Shown here: one piece after another, positions 36,621 through 44,220 of the stretch
Layout of the letters: every line of letters starts with the position of its first letter
Position numbering within the stretch: position 1 is the first letter of the stretch
From: JACVRW01 sp963812415
GTDB lineage: Bacteria; Actinomycetota; Thermoleophilia; Solirubrobacterales; Thermoleophilaceae
Direction: 5' to 3'
DNA length: 64,000 nucleotides
NCBI GenBank assembly: GCA_963812415.1
Contig: CAWEVH010000022.1
Span: forward strand, 1-64,000
Made by a program: the position numbers and the translations under genes
The notes under the pieces: model-generated
Databases searched by the model: none
Told to the model about the DNA's origin: nothing
The model's input: only the letters and a program-made list of their open reading frames with translations

Positions 36621-36913
36621 CAGCGCTTGCGCCGGAGCAGGATCAGCGCAAGCGTGGCGACGAGGAGGACGAGCGGCACCAGCGTGCGCGGGTCGAAGCC
36701 GCTGCCATGCTCGTGCGAGTCCTCGCTCGCGGGCATCGGGAACTCGTCCGCCGCGAGCACGTCGTGCGGCTCGCGGATCCCGCTCGGGTCGGCCGGCACG
36801 CGCTCGTTGCGCGTTCCGATGCCGAACTCCTCGGCGGCGAGCACGTCGTGGGGCTCCTCGATCCCGCTCGGATCGGGCGGGATCTCGGACGGTTGGCGTT
36901 CGGTCTCGGTCAT
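36620..36913 (-). CDS. Tail-anchored membrane protein with a duplicated PHDVLAA motif
   Basis: 97 residues from ATG 36913 (MTETERQPSEIPPDPSGIEE). The cytosolic part holds two copies of one unit: DPSGIEEPHDVLAAEEFGIG at about residues 14-33 and DPSGIREPHDVLAADEFPMP at about 42-61. It ends with FDPRTLVPLVLLVATLALIL then LRRKR, a C-terminal membrane anchor with a positive tail. The motif is acidic and conserved between copies, suggesting a docking site. The gene precedes and overlaps the ferredoxin gene by one base, so the two may work together, perhaps by recruiting the ferredoxin to the membrane. Function unknown. Confidence 0.7.
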   Translation of the reverse strand: MTETERQPSEIPPDPSGIEEPHDVLAAEEFGIGTRNERVPADPSGIREPHDVLAADEFPMPASEDSHEHGSGFDPRTLVPLVLLVATLALILLRRKR

Positions 36914-36935
36914 CGTCCCTATCGTTCCAGAATCC

Positions 36936-37202
36936 ATGGGCGACCCAACCCAGACCGAGCTCGAGGCGGCCGCGTTCAGGCAGCTGGTCAAGCATCTGCG
37001 CGAACGGACCGATGTCCAGAACATCGACCTGATGGAGCTCGCGGGCTTCTGCCGCAACTGCCTGGCGCGTTGGTATCGCGAGGCGGCGGCGGAGCGGGGT
37101 GTCGAGATTGAAGACGCTCGCGCGAGGGAAATCGTCTACGGGATGCCGCACGAGGAATGGAAGTCCAGATACCAGCGCGAGTCCGAACCGCAGCAGCGCT
37201 GA
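36936..37202 (+). CDS. DUF1244 family protein
   Basis: 88 residues from ATG 36936. The family signature is plain: FRQLVKHLRERTDVQNIDLM plus ELAGFCRNCLARWYREAAAE with its Cys pair (CRNC), then REIVYGMPHEEWKSRYQR. DUF1244 is a compact helical family common in alphaproteobacteria and some other groups, with no established biochemical role. Divergent from the tail-anchored protein gene by 22 bases. Its last 46 bases overlap the start of the following lipoprotein gene in another frame. Confidence 0.88.
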   Translation: MGDPTQTELEAAAFRQLVKHLRERTDVQNIDLMELAGFCRNCLARWYREAAAERGVEIEDARAREIVYGMPHEEWKSRYQRESEPQQR

Positions 37203-37957
37203 CAGCGCTGGCGCTGGTCGTCGCCGGCTGCGGCCGGACGGCGGCCGCACCGGACGAGCAGGGCGCCGTGGCCGCGGCAGGGGACGGCGAGGTGGTTCTC
37301 ACCCCCGAGACCGCCCGTACGGCCCGTGCCGGCGCCGCCGACGACGGGACGCCCGAGCGCTCGACGGCGCGCGTCGTCGAGCTCCAGGGCGCCGGCAGCC
37401 GGCCCGCGCCGGACGGCGACCCCAGCGCCGACGCCCCGAGCCCGGGCGCGCCGACGGACGCCGAGGTCCGCCAGGAGCTGCGCGAGGCCCGCGCGGCCCT
37501 CACGAGCTTCCGCCAGCACCTCAACAGCACCGCCTTCCTGCGCACCGGCCCGCGAGCCCGCGTTCTCCCCGACGGGACTGCTGTCGCCCCCGAGAACGCA
37601 CCCGACATCGTCAAGCGGGTGATCCTCGCCGGCAACGAGATCGCGAAGTTCCCCTACAAGTGGGGCGGCGGCCACGGCGCCTGGCGCGACAACGGCTACG
37701 ACTGCTCCGGCTCGGTGTCCTTCGCGCTGGCGGGTGCCGGGCTCCTGAAGAGCCCGCTCACGTCGGGCGGCTTCCTGAACTACGGCGCCTCGGGTCCTGG
37801 CAGGTGGATCACGATCTACACCCACCAGGGCCACATCTTCATGATCGTGGCCGGCCTGCGCTTCGACACGAGCGGCCAGGGCCGCGCCGGGACCCGCTGG
37901 CAGGAGGAGCCACGCTCGACCGCCGGCTTCTCGGTGCGGCACATCCCCGGGCTATAG
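37157..37957 (+). CDS. NlpC/P60-like (C40) peptidase lipoprotein
   Basis: 266 residues. MEVQIPARVRTAAALTALAL then VVAGCGRT is a type II signal peptide with lipobox V-A-G-C, so the mature protein is lipid-anchored at Cys25. A disordered Ala/Pro/Asp-rich linker follows (residues about 28-115), then RQELREARAALTSFRQHLNS and the catalytic domain: YKWGGGHGAWRDNGYDCSGS (catalytic Cys in YDCSGS), GFLNYGASGPGRWITIYTHQ and GHIFMIVAGLRF, in which the GHIFMIV His would be the base. It probably cuts peptidoglycan peptides. The start overlaps the DUF1244 gene by 46 bases, an unusually long overlap. Confidence 0.83.
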   Translation: MEVQIPARVRTAAALTALALVVAGCGRTAAAPDEQGAVAAAGDGEVVLTPETARTARAGAADDGTPERSTARVVELQGAGSRPAPDGDPSADAPSPGAPTDAEVRQELREARAALTSFRQHLNSTAFLRTGPRARVLPDGTAVAPENAPDIVKRVILAGNEIAKFPYKWGGGHGAWRDNGYDCSGSVSFALAGAGLLKSPLTSGGFLNYGASGPGRWITIYTHQGHIFMIVAGLRFDTSGQGRAGTRWQEEPRSTAGFSVRHIPGL

Positions 37958-37970
37958 CCGACCGGCCGGC

Positions 37971-38450
37971 TCAGCCCGGCTGGTAGGGCGGCGCCTCGCC
38001 CCAGCCCCAATGCGGCACGGGAGCCTCGGGCGGCGGCTCGGCGCCGGGCTGCGAGTTGGCGAGCGCCAGCCGGGTGCCCCACTCGATGTAGGCGACGAAC
38101 GCCGAGCGGAACTCGGGGTCGGCGGGCAGGCCCGCCTCGTCGGCCGCGTCGCAGATCAGGCTCACCCAGCGGCGGCGCTTGTCCTCGGTGATGGCGAGGC
38201 CGCGGTGCTTGCCGAGCATGTGCGGGTAGCCGCCGTGCTCCTCCGTGTAGCGGGGCGGGCCGCCGAACACCTCGGCGAGCCACACCGCCACGTGCCGCGG
38301 GTGGTGTGAGTCCATGTGCCGGAACACCGGCTCGAGCAGGTCGTCCTCGCGCACCTTGCCGTAGAAGACCGCGGTGAGGCGCTCGAACGCTTCGGCGCCA
38401 CCGGCCCATTCGTAGAGGGTGGGCGGCTCCCCGCCTCGGGGCGGCGTCAC
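37971..38450 (-). CDS. Group II truncated hemoglobin
   Basis: 159 residues from GTG 38450. 2-on-2 globin with LYEWAGGAEAFERLTAVFYG (Tyr30, B10 position), PVFRHMDSHHPRHVAVWLAE, YPHMLGKHRGLAITEDKRRR with proximal His82, and Trp95 at G8, the marker of group II. The C-terminus is extended and Pro-rich (GAEPPPEAPVPHWGWGEAPP). Group II truncated globins bind oxygen and scavenge NO or peroxide. The GTG overlaps the stop of the upstream HtrA gene (GTGA), so it is the third gene of an HtrA-HtrA-globin operon. Confidence 0.88.
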   Translation of the reverse strand: MTPPRGGEPPTLYEWAGGAEAFERLTAVFYGKVREDDLLEPVFRHMDSHHPRHVAVWLAEVFGGPPRYTEEHGGYPHMLGKHRGLAITEDKRRRWVSLICDAADEAGLPADPEFRSAFVAYIEWGTRLALANSQPGAEPPPEAPVPHWGWGEAPPYQPG

Positions 38451-39412
38451 TCGAGCTCCTCCGGCGTGAGCTCCAGCTCGAGCGGCCGGCCGACCCGCAG
38501 CACGCGCACCGTCACCGGCACGCCGATCAGGTCGGCCACCATCAGGCGCTGGAGGTCCTCCACGCGCGTGGTCGGCGTCCCATTCACGGCGAGGATCATG
38601 TCCTCCACGCGGATGCCCGCGCGGGAGGCGGGGGTGGAGTCCACGACCTGGACGACCTCGATGCAGGTCTCGGCGCCGGAGGCGGCGGCGCGCGCGGCGG
38701 GCGGCACGGGGCGCGGCCCACCCGCGATGCCGAGGTAGGCGCGGCGCACGCGGCCGTCGCTCATCAGCGCGGAGATCACGCGCTCGGTCGCGTCGTTGAT
38801 CGGCACGGCCAGTCCGAGGCCGACGCCCGCGACCGCGGTGTTGATCCCCACCACGCGCCCGCGGCTGTCGGCCAGCGCGCCGCCGGAGTTGCCGGGGTTG
38901 AGGGCGGCGTCCGTCTGGATCACGTTGTCGATGATGCGACCGGCGCGGCGCGAGCGTGTCGGAAGCGATCGTCCGAGTGCCGACACCACCCCCGCCGTGA
39001 CCGAGCCGCCGAGCCCGTTCGGGCTGCCGATCGCGATCACGAGCTGTCCGACGCGCAGCCGCTCGGCGTTCCCGAGCTCGGCCGCCGCGAGCGGCGCGCC
39101 CTCGGCACGCAGCAGGGCGAGGTCGGAGAGCGGATCGCGGCCCACGACCTCGAAGCGCTCCTCCCGGCCGTCGGCGAAGGTCGCCCGGCCGCGCCTGCTC
39201 GAGCGGCCGACGACGTGCGCCGAGGTGAGCAGGAAGCCGTCCGGGGTGAGCGCCACCGCGCTGCCCGCACCCACCGGCACCTGTCCGCCGCGGCTGCGGC
39301 GCATCACCTGCAGGCTCGCCACCGAGGGGGTGAGCCGCTCGGCGACGGCGACCACCGCCCGCGAGTAGGCGTCGAGTGCTTCGAGCTCGGGTTCGACCGA
39401 CACGGCGTTCAC
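38447..39412 (-). CDS. HtrA/Deg-type serine protease with PDZ domain (second of tandem pair)
   Basis: 321 residues from GTG 39412. Trypsin-fold triad: His66 in FLLTSAHVVGR, Asp97 in GRDPLSDLALLRAEG and Ser176 in QTDAALNPGNSGGALADSRG. VGAGSAVALTPDGFLL and GLGLAVPINDATERVISALM are typical Deg blocks. One PDZ domain at about 235-321 (VVDSTPASRAGIRVEDMILA). No signal peptide or membrane segment is seen at the N-terminus, which is unusual for a Deg protease and suggests a cytoplasmic role or a wrong start. Starts overlap the stop of the first protease (GTGA) and its own stop overlaps the globin start. Confidence 0.88.
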   Translation of the reverse strand: MNAVSVEPELEALDAYSRAVVAVAERLTPSVASLQVMRRSRGGQVPVGAGSAVALTPDGFLLTSAHVVGRSSRRGRATFADGREERFEVVGRDPLSDLALLRAEGAPLAAAELGNAERLRVGQLVIAIGSPNGLGGSVTAGVVSALGRSLPTRSRRAGRIIDNVIQTDAALNPGNSGGALADSRGRVVGINTAVAGVGLGLAVPINDATERVISALMSDGRVRRAYLGIAGGPRPVPPAARAAASGAETCIEVVQVVDSTPASRAGIRVEDMILAVNGTPTTRVEDLQRLMVADLIGVPVTVRVLRVGRPLELELTPEELE

Positions 39413-40318
39413 GCCGCCTGCTGGGCTTCCCCGAACGCGACCGTCACGTTGCGCTCCTCGGTGCCGCGCAGTAGGCCGAGCTCGATCTCGCCGCCCGCCG
39501 CGGGTACGCCGTCGAGCGCCGAGTAGAGCGCCTCGACCCCAGCGATCTCGGCACCGGCGGCCGACACGATCAGGTCGCCCCGCTCGACGCCCGCCTCCGC
39601 GGCGGGCCCACCGTCCTCGACGCCCCTGACCAGCAGGCCGTCGCGCTCGGGCAGTCCGACCGCGTGACGCATGCGGCGCGCCACTCGCGGTGGCGCCACC
39701 GCCACGCCCAGCCGGTGCGGAGCGGGCGCCTCGCCGCGACCGAGCAGCTGCGCGCGCTCCTTCAGCGCCGCGCTCGCGGGCAGCGCGAGGATCAGCCCGC
39801 CGTCCAGGCGCAGGCTGTTGATTCCGAGCAGGTTGCCGTCGAGCCCGACGAGCGGTCCGCCCGAGGAGCCCCGCGGCAGCGGGGCGGTGTGCTCGATCGC
39901 GCCGCGCACGCGCCGGCCGCGCGGACCGCGGAAGCTTCGCTCCTCGGAGGACACGAAGCCGAGCGTGGCCCGCAGGCCGCGGCCGCCGGGGTTCGCCAGC
40001 GCGATCACCGGTGCGCCGATCCCGGGCGCGTCGCCTGGCTCCCAGCCGACGGGTGTCCGCGTCGCCCGTGTCCACCGCGATCACGGCTACGTCGAGGTCG
40101 TGGTCGACCCCGGCGAGCTCGCCGCGCTCGCGCCGGCCGCCGGCGAACCTGACGGTCACCTCCTCGCGGCGCAGGTTGTGGGCGTTCGTGAGCACCTGCC
40201 CGGGGGCGATCACCACCCCGGAGCCGAGCCCCCAGCCGCGCCCGAGGCCGACCACGGCGCCGCCGACCCTCTCGGCGCTGCCCGCGATCGCCTCCTGAAA
40301 TGCCGATACCGATTCCAT
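39409..40318 (-). CDS. HtrA-like serine protease with PDZ domain (first of tandem pair, one frameshift)
   Basis: ATG 40318, preceded by GGGAGAG. MESVSAFQEAIAGSAERVGG, then LGSGVVIAPGQVLTNAHNLR (catalytic His) and VDHDLDVAVIAVDTGDAD (Asp). The frame slips near 40050 and continues VIALANPGGRGLRATLGFVS, TAPLPRGSSGGPLVGLDGNL with the catalytic Ser in GSSGG, and a PDZ domain (LLVRGVEDGGPAAEAGVERG). About 303 residues. No signal peptide. It differs clearly from its neighbour, so the pair is not a recent duplication. First gene of the operon facing the HxlR regulator across a palindrome. Confidence 0.8.
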
Positions 40319-40337
40319 GTCCGAGCTCTCCCTAGTA

Positions 40338-40354
40338 ACTTGCAAATTGCAAGT
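40338..40354. promoter_or_regulatory. Perfect palindromic operator between hxlR-type gene and HtrA operon
   Basis: ACTTGCAA-A-TTGCAAGT is a perfect 8+1+8 palindrome in the divergent gap. A TATACAT box (40358-40364) just downstream fits a -10 element for the regulator. On the other strand the palindrome ends 20 bases before the HtrA start, so a bound regulator would block both promoters. The placement is typical for autoregulated HxlR proteins. Confidence 0.7.
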
Positions 40355-40376
40355 GACTATACATAGCGCGCATAGG

Positions 40377-40808
40377 ATGCCCGTGATGGCCGAATCCGCC
40401 CCCACACCCCTCGCCGCGGCCCTCGACAGCGTGGGCGATCGCTGGACGCTCCTCATCGTGGGCGCCCTGCTCGACGGGCCGCGTCGCTTCGGCGACCTCC
40501 AGGAGCAGCTGCCGAAGATCGCGCCGAACGTGCTCGCCGGCCGCCTGCGCCGGCTCGAGAGCGAGGGGCTCGTGCTCGCGCAGCCCTACTCCGAGCGGCC
40601 GCGGCGCTTCGTGTACGAGCTGACGGCGTCCGGCCACGAGCTCGCGGGCGCGCTGCGGCTCTTGGCGGACTGGGGCGCGCGCCACCGCGACAACGCCGAG
40701 CCGCCACGCCACGAGGTCTGCGGGACGCCGATTGAGGCGCGTTGGTGGTGTGCCACCTGCGAGCGGCCCGTGGACGGCGACGAGGCCGACGACCTGCACT
40801 ACGCCTGA
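40377..40808 (+). CDS. HxlR-family transcriptional regulator with C-terminal Cys motif
   Basis: About 143 residues from ATG 40377 (alternative ATG 40386; a start at 40317 would run through the operator). The winged helix is LAAALDSVGDRWTLLIVGAL, GPRRFGDLQEQLPKIAPNVL and AGRLRRLESEGLVLAQPYSE, standard HxlR. The C-terminal tail EVCGTPIEARWWCATCERPV has C-x9-C-x2-C, a possible metal or redox site. HxlR regulators answer to aldehydes, thiol stress or quinones. It sits opposite an operon of two proteases and a globin, so redox or nitrosative stress is a reasonable guess. Confidence 0.85.
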   Translation: MPVMAESAPTPLAAALDSVGDRWTLLIVGALLDGPRRFGDLQEQLPKIAPNVLAGRLRRLESEGLVLAQPYSERPRRFVYELTASGHELAGALRLLADWGARHRDNAEPPRHEVCGTPIEARWWCATCERPVDGDEADDLHYA

Positions 40809-40826
40809 CGCCTGAGAAACCCGTTG

Positions 40827-40851
40827 CGCCCGCCCCTCGGGCAGGCGGGCG
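40827..40851 (+). terminator. GC-rich hairpin after the HxlR gene
   Basis: CGCCCGCC (40827-40834) and GGCGGGCG (40844-40851) form a perfect 8-bp stem with a 9-base loop, 19 bases after the regulator's stop. No T-run follows. It lies 10 bases before the next possible start codon, so it could also affect translation of the following gene. Confidence 0.5.
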
Positions 40852-40860
40852 ACTGCTACC

Positions 40861-41337
40861 TTGCGGCTTTCCTTGGAGGACGAGCCCACACGCCGTCTGG
40901 ACACAGGGCGGCGGCCCCCGGGCAGGCCGCCCCGCCGCGAGGACGAAGCCGTCTACCGGCGCCGCCGCTTGGTGGCGGCCGGCGCCGGCGTGATCGTGCT
41001 GCTGCTCGTGATCGTGCTGATCGCGAGCGCCGGCGGCGACGGCGGCGACGATGCGAGCACCGCCCCCGCCGATCTCGGGGTGCCGACGACGCCGTCTCGC
41101 AACCGCGACGAGCCGGAAACGACGGACACCGAGAGGGAGACGACCGAGACCGACGGCGACGGCGGTACCGCCACGCCGGTCACGCCCCCGTCGACCGGGA
41201 CCCCCAACACCGGGACGCCGAACACCGGAACCCCGGTGACGCCCGACACGGGGACGCCGGCGCCGACCCCCGCTCCCGCGCCGCCCGCCGGCGGCGAGGG
41301 CGGCGGCGCCGTGGCCCCGCCGGGCGACGGCAACTGA
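40861..41337 (+). CDS. Single-pass membrane protein with Thr/Pro repeat tail
   Basis: 158 residues if the TTG at 40861 is used; another TTG at 40873 is possible. A basic N-terminus (RRLDTGRRPPGRPPRREDEA) is followed by one membrane helix VAAGAGVIVLLLVIVLIASA at about residues 38-57. The outer part is disordered and rich in Thr, Gly, Pro and Asp, with GTPNTGTPNTGTPVTPDTGT, a short TGTPN tandem repeat. No catalytic domain. It looks like a cell-surface stalk or a substrate for glycosylation. Function unknown; start uncertain. Confidence 0.6.
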   Translation: MRLSLEDEPTRRLDTGRRPPGRPPRREDEAVYRRRRLVAAGAGVIVLLLVIVLIASAGGDGGDDASTAPADLGVPTTPSRNRDEPETTDTERETTETDGDGGTATPVTPPSTGTPNTGTPNTGTPVTPDTGTPAPTPAPAPPAGGEGGGAVAPPGDGN

Positions 41338-41352
41338 CGCACCGAGGCCGGC

Positions 41353-41769
41353 TCAGTCCGCGTCCGCGGACGGCCGTCTGCGGCGGCGCTTGAGGTCACC
41401 GCGGCGGCGCTTCGACTCGATCCGCCTGGCTCGGGCCGCCCGGCTCGGCCGGCTCGCTCGGCGCGGGCGCCGCACCACGAGCGCGGAGGCGAGCCGCTCG
41501 CGCAGGCGCTCGAGCGCGAGCTCGCGATTGCGCGCCTGACTGCGCGTGTCCTGCGCGACCGCCCTCACGACCGGACCGTGCCGGGCGGAGATCCGGCGTT
41601 TCTGCTCGTCGCTCAGCGCACTGGACGCCCAGACGTCGAACACGGCCTCGATGCGCGAGGCCGTGACGTTGGCGTGCTGGCCGCCCGGCCCCGACGACCG
41701 GCTCGCGCGGAGCTCGACCTCGGACAGCGGGACGGCCACCCCGCGGCCGATCGCCAGCGGGTCGTCCAT
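41353..41769 (-). CDS. arfB: Peptidyl-tRNA hydrolase ArfB (class I release factor-like ribosome rescue protein)
   Basis: 138 residues from ATG 41769. The GGQ motif (residues 29-31) sits in RASRSSGPGGQHANVTASRI, exactly as in ArfB/YaeJ, and is the catalytic loop that frees peptides from tRNA. SALSDEQKRRISARHGPVVR and DTRSQARNRELALERLRERL follow the family. The very basic tail (RIESKRRRGDLKRRRRRPSA) is the part that enters the empty mRNA channel of stalled ribosomes. Length matches the family's 130-140 residues. No release-factor codon-recognition domain is present. Confidence 0.9.
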   Translation of the reverse strand: MDDPLAIGRGVAVPLSEVELRASRSSGPGGQHANVTASRIEAVFDVWASSALSDEQKRRISARHGPVVRAVAQDTRSQARNRELALERLRERLASALVVRRPRRASRPSRAARARRIESKRRRGDLKRRRRRPSADAD

Positions 41770-41780
41770 GGCCGCTGAAG

Positions 41781-41936
41781 CTACCGGCGGCGAGCGCGAA
41801 GCGAGCGCCGACGGCGCCCCGGCTTGGCGGCGGCACGGCGGCGGGCGCTCCACTCGCGGAGGGTCACGCCGTCGGGCACGTCGCACTCGAGCATCGAGAA
41901 GGCCTGGTCGCGCACTGTCTGAGTGGTGGCCGTCAT
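41781..41936 (-). CDS. Small basic protein of unknown function
   Basis: 51 residues from ATG 41936: MTATTQTVRDQAFSMLECDV, PDGVTLREWSARRRAAAKPG and a final RRRRSLRARRR. The alternative start at 41996 adds 20 residues. The first half (DQAFSMLECDVPDGVTLREW) looks structured and the tail is poly-basic, as in nucleic-acid-binding peptides. It lies 12 bases upstream of the ArfB gene in the same direction, so both are probably cotranscribed. I do not recognise a named family. Confidence 0.5.
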   Translation of the reverse strand: MTATTQTVRDQAFSMLECDVPDGVTLREWSARRRAAAKPGRRRRSLRARRR

Positions 41937-41994
41937 ACCCCTCTGACGGCCGGGTTCGACCGAAATTACGCGGATCCTGCGAAGCTGCCCGCTC

Positions 41995-42819
41995 ATGCGG
42001 GTGGCGGTCGTCGGGCACGTGGAGTGGATCGAGTTCGCCCGTGTCGCGCGGGTGCCCCACCCGGGGGAGATCGTCCACGCGAGCGAGAGCTGGCAGGAGC
42101 CCGCGGGCGGCGGGGCCGTGGCGGCGGTGCAGCTCCTGAAGCTCGCCGGCGCTTCCGCGCTCTACACGGCCTTCGGCGACGACGAGGTGGGACGCCGCTC
42201 CGAGCGCGGCCTCGAGGAGCTCGGGGTCGACGTCAGGGCGGTGTTCCGGCCCGAGTCGCAGCGCCGTGGCTTCGTCCACCTCGACGATGCCGGCGAGCGC
42301 ACCATCACCGTGCTCGGGCCGAGGCTCGGTCCGAGCGGGAGCGACCCGCTTCCTTGGGAGGAGCTCGAAGGCGTGGATGCGGTGTACCTCACGGCGGGCG
42401 ACGCCGAGGCCGTACGGCACGCCCGGCGGGCGGGAACGCTCGTCTCGACACCGCGCGGGCTCGAGACCCTCGTGGCGGCCGGAGTCGAGCTCGACGCGCT
42501 GGTGGCGAGCTCGAATGATCCCGGCGAGCGCTACGACCCGGGCATGCTCGACCCGCCGCCGCGCTACGTGGTCCGGACCGCGGGCGCGGCCGGTGGCGAG
42601 TGGCAGGGGGCCGACGGCTCGAGCGGGCGCTGGGAGGCGACGCCGCTGCCGGGGCCCGTCAGGGACTCCTACGGCTGTGGGGACAGCTTCGCGGCGGGTC
42701 TCACCCACGGCCTCGGCTCGGGGCTGCCGATCGACGAGGCGCTCGTGCTCGCCGCCCGCTGCGGCGCGGCCTGCCTGACCGGTCGCGGGCCCTACGAGGG
42801 GCAGCTGCGTCTGGAGTGA
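41995..42819 (+). CDS. PfkB-family carbohydrate kinase
   Basis: 274 residues from ATG 41995. MRVAVVGHVEWIEFARVARV is the ribokinase-fold start; GGGAVAAVQLLKLAGASALY with TAFGDDEVGRRSERGLEELG the substrate-side block; PVRDSYGCGDSFAAGLTHGL is PfkB signature 2, whose Asp in GCGD is the catalytic base. GCGD replaces the usual GAGD, a conservative change. Length is at the short end (usual 290-330). It phosphorylates a sugar or nucleoside with ATP; the substrate cannot be read from sequence. Divergent from the small basic protein gene. Confidence 0.87.
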   Translation: MRVAVVGHVEWIEFARVARVPHPGEIVHASESWQEPAGGGAVAAVQLLKLAGASALYTAFGDDEVGRRSERGLEELGVDVRAVFRPESQRRGFVHLDDAGERTITVLGPRLGPSGSDPLPWEELEGVDAVYLTAGDAEAVRHARRAGTLVSTPRGLETLVAAGVELDALVASSNDPGERYDPGMLDPPPRYVVRTAGAAGGEWQGADGSSGRWEATPLPGPVRDSYGCGDSFAAGLTHGLGSGLPIDEALVLAARCGAACLTGRGPYEGQLRLE

Positions 42820-42882
42820 GGCCAACGCTGCGCGCCCGGCCGAGCCGGACGCTGCGCACGACGCCCGGCTGCGGCCTGCGCC

Positions 42883-43209
42883 TCAGTCGGCGACGTGTCC
42901 GCCCTCGGGCTCGATCGGGAGGCCCGCCCGCACCCAGGCGATAAGACCGCCGTCGAGGTTGTGCGCGTCGAACCCGGCGGCCTCGAAGGCCTGTGTCGCG
43001 AGGGCGGAGCGGCTTCCCGAGCGGCAGTAGAAGAGGATCGGACGTTCGCGGTCGATCGAGCCGGCCTCGGCGGCGAGCCGGTCGATCTCGATGTGGCGCG
43101 CGCCGGCGAGACGCCCCGCCTCGTACTCCTCGGGGCGCCGCACGTCGACGAGCTGCACGTCGCGCTCGCGCAGCAGCTCGGACGCGCCCCTGGGGTCGAT
43201 CTCGCTCAT
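42883..43209 (-). CDS. Rhodanese-like domain protein
   Basis: 108 residues from ATG 43209 (a GTG at 43221 would add four). Single rhodanese domain: LQLVDVRRPEEYEAGRLAGA, RHIEIDRLAAEAGSIDRERP and the active loop FYCRSGSRSAL with Cys62, the persulfide-carrying residue. FDAHNLDGGLIAWVRAGLPI closes the fold. GlpE-like in size. It likely carries sulfane sulfur for detoxification or cofactor assembly. Divergent from the SDR gene at 43248, 38 bases apart. Confidence 0.9.
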   Translation of the reverse strand: MSEIDPRGASELLRERDVQLVDVRRPEEYEAGRLAGARHIEIDRLAAEAGSIDRERPILFYCRSGSRSALATQAFEAAGFDAHNLDGGLIAWVRAGLPIEPEGGHVAD

Positions 43210-43247
43210 GTCGTTCGACACTACCGACCTCGGTTAGGGTCTCGGTC

Positions 43248-44159
43248 ATGGAGTGGAACGTCCGCGGAAAGACCGTCTTCATCACCGGCGCCGCGCGTGG
43301 TCTGGGGGCGGAGACCGCCCGCCGGGTCGCGGCGCGCGGCGCCAACGTCGCGCTCGTGGGGCTCGAGCCGGACGAGCTCGAGCGCGTGGCCGCCCAGTGC
43401 GGCTCGAACGCGGCTTGGTTCGAGTGCGACGTGACCGACACCGACGCCCTGGAGCGCGCGGTCGAGGGCACGATCGAGCGCTTCGGCCGGATCGACGTGG
43501 TGATGGCCAACGCAGGCATCGCGCCGGTGGGCATGGTGCGCTCGACCGATCCCGCCGCCTTCGAGCGCACGATCGAGATCAACCTGCTCGGCGTCTGGCG
43601 CACGGTGCGTGCCTGCCTGCCCCAGGTGATCGAGAACCGCGGCTACGTGCTCGTGATCGCCTCGCTGGCGGCGGCCGTGCACGGGCCGGGCATGGCGGCC
43701 TACTCGGCGAGCAAGGCCGGCGCCGAGGCGTTCGCGAACTCCCTGCGCGTCGAGGTGAAGAACCTCGGGGTCGACGTCGGCGTCGGCTACTTCCACTTCA
43801 TCGATACCGACATGGTGCGCGGCGGCGACGAGCACCCTGCCCTCGGCAAGCTCCGCCTCCAGGCGCCGAAGCCGTTCTCGAACACCTACCCGCTCTCGCA
43901 GGCCGGCCAGGCGATCGCCGACGGCATCTCCGGGCGCAGCCGCTGGGTGGTCGTCCCCGGCTGGGCGCGCGGGCTGCTGGTGCTGCGCACCGCGCTCGCG
44001 CCGCTGTTCGACAAGGGCTCCTACGACCGTGCGGCCGAGGCCGACGCGATGTTCATGGAGGACGTGGAGCAGCGCGGCGCCGAGGCCGCCTCGGCGCCCG
44101 TGGGGCCGGGCGGCCGGGCGGCGCACGAGACCGAGCGCGAGCCGGCGGGCAGCGCGTAG
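43248..44159 (+). CDS. Short-chain dehydrogenase/reductase
   Basis: 303 residues, intact. Cofactor loop TGAARGLGAETARRVAARGA (TGxxxGxG), Asp61-Val in ECDVTDTDALERAVEG, MANAGIAPVGM (NAG motif), and the catalytic Ser139, Tyr152 and Lys156 (IASLAAA, YSASKAGAEAFANSLRVEVK). The C-terminal 80 residues extend beyond the usual 250 and include a hydrophobic stretch SRWVVVPGWARGLLVLRTAL, suggesting membrane association, as in some actinobacterial lipid or steroid SDRs. Substrate unknown. Confidence 0.88.
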   Translation: MEWNVRGKTVFITGAARGLGAETARRVAARGANVALVGLEPDELERVAAQCGSNAAWFECDVTDTDALERAVEGTIERFGRIDVVMANAGIAPVGMVRSTDPAAFERTIEINLLGVWRTVRACLPQVIENRGYVLVIASLAAAVHGPGMAAYSASKAGAEAFANSLRVEVKNLGVDVGVGYFHFIDTDMVRGGDEHPALGKLRLQAPKPFSNTYPLSQAGQAIADGISGRSRWVVVPGWARGLLVLRTALAPLFDKGSYDRAAEADAMFMEDVEQRGAEAASAPVGPGGRAAHETEREPAGSA

Positions 44160-44220
44160 CGCAGACCTAGCGGGCGACGTAAAGACCAGGGTCGCGAGGC
44201 GCCAGGTCGTATAAGGGGCC

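Noticed and set aside
39409..39412. Tandem HtrA genes as a recent duplication
   Set aside because: The two proteases share only fold-level motifs; their sequences around the triad and PDZ domains differ widely.
44160..44220. Magnesium riboswitch before the MgtE-like gene
   Set aside because: Only about 60 bases separate it from the previous gene, too short for a known Mg-sensing leader, and no such fold is visible.
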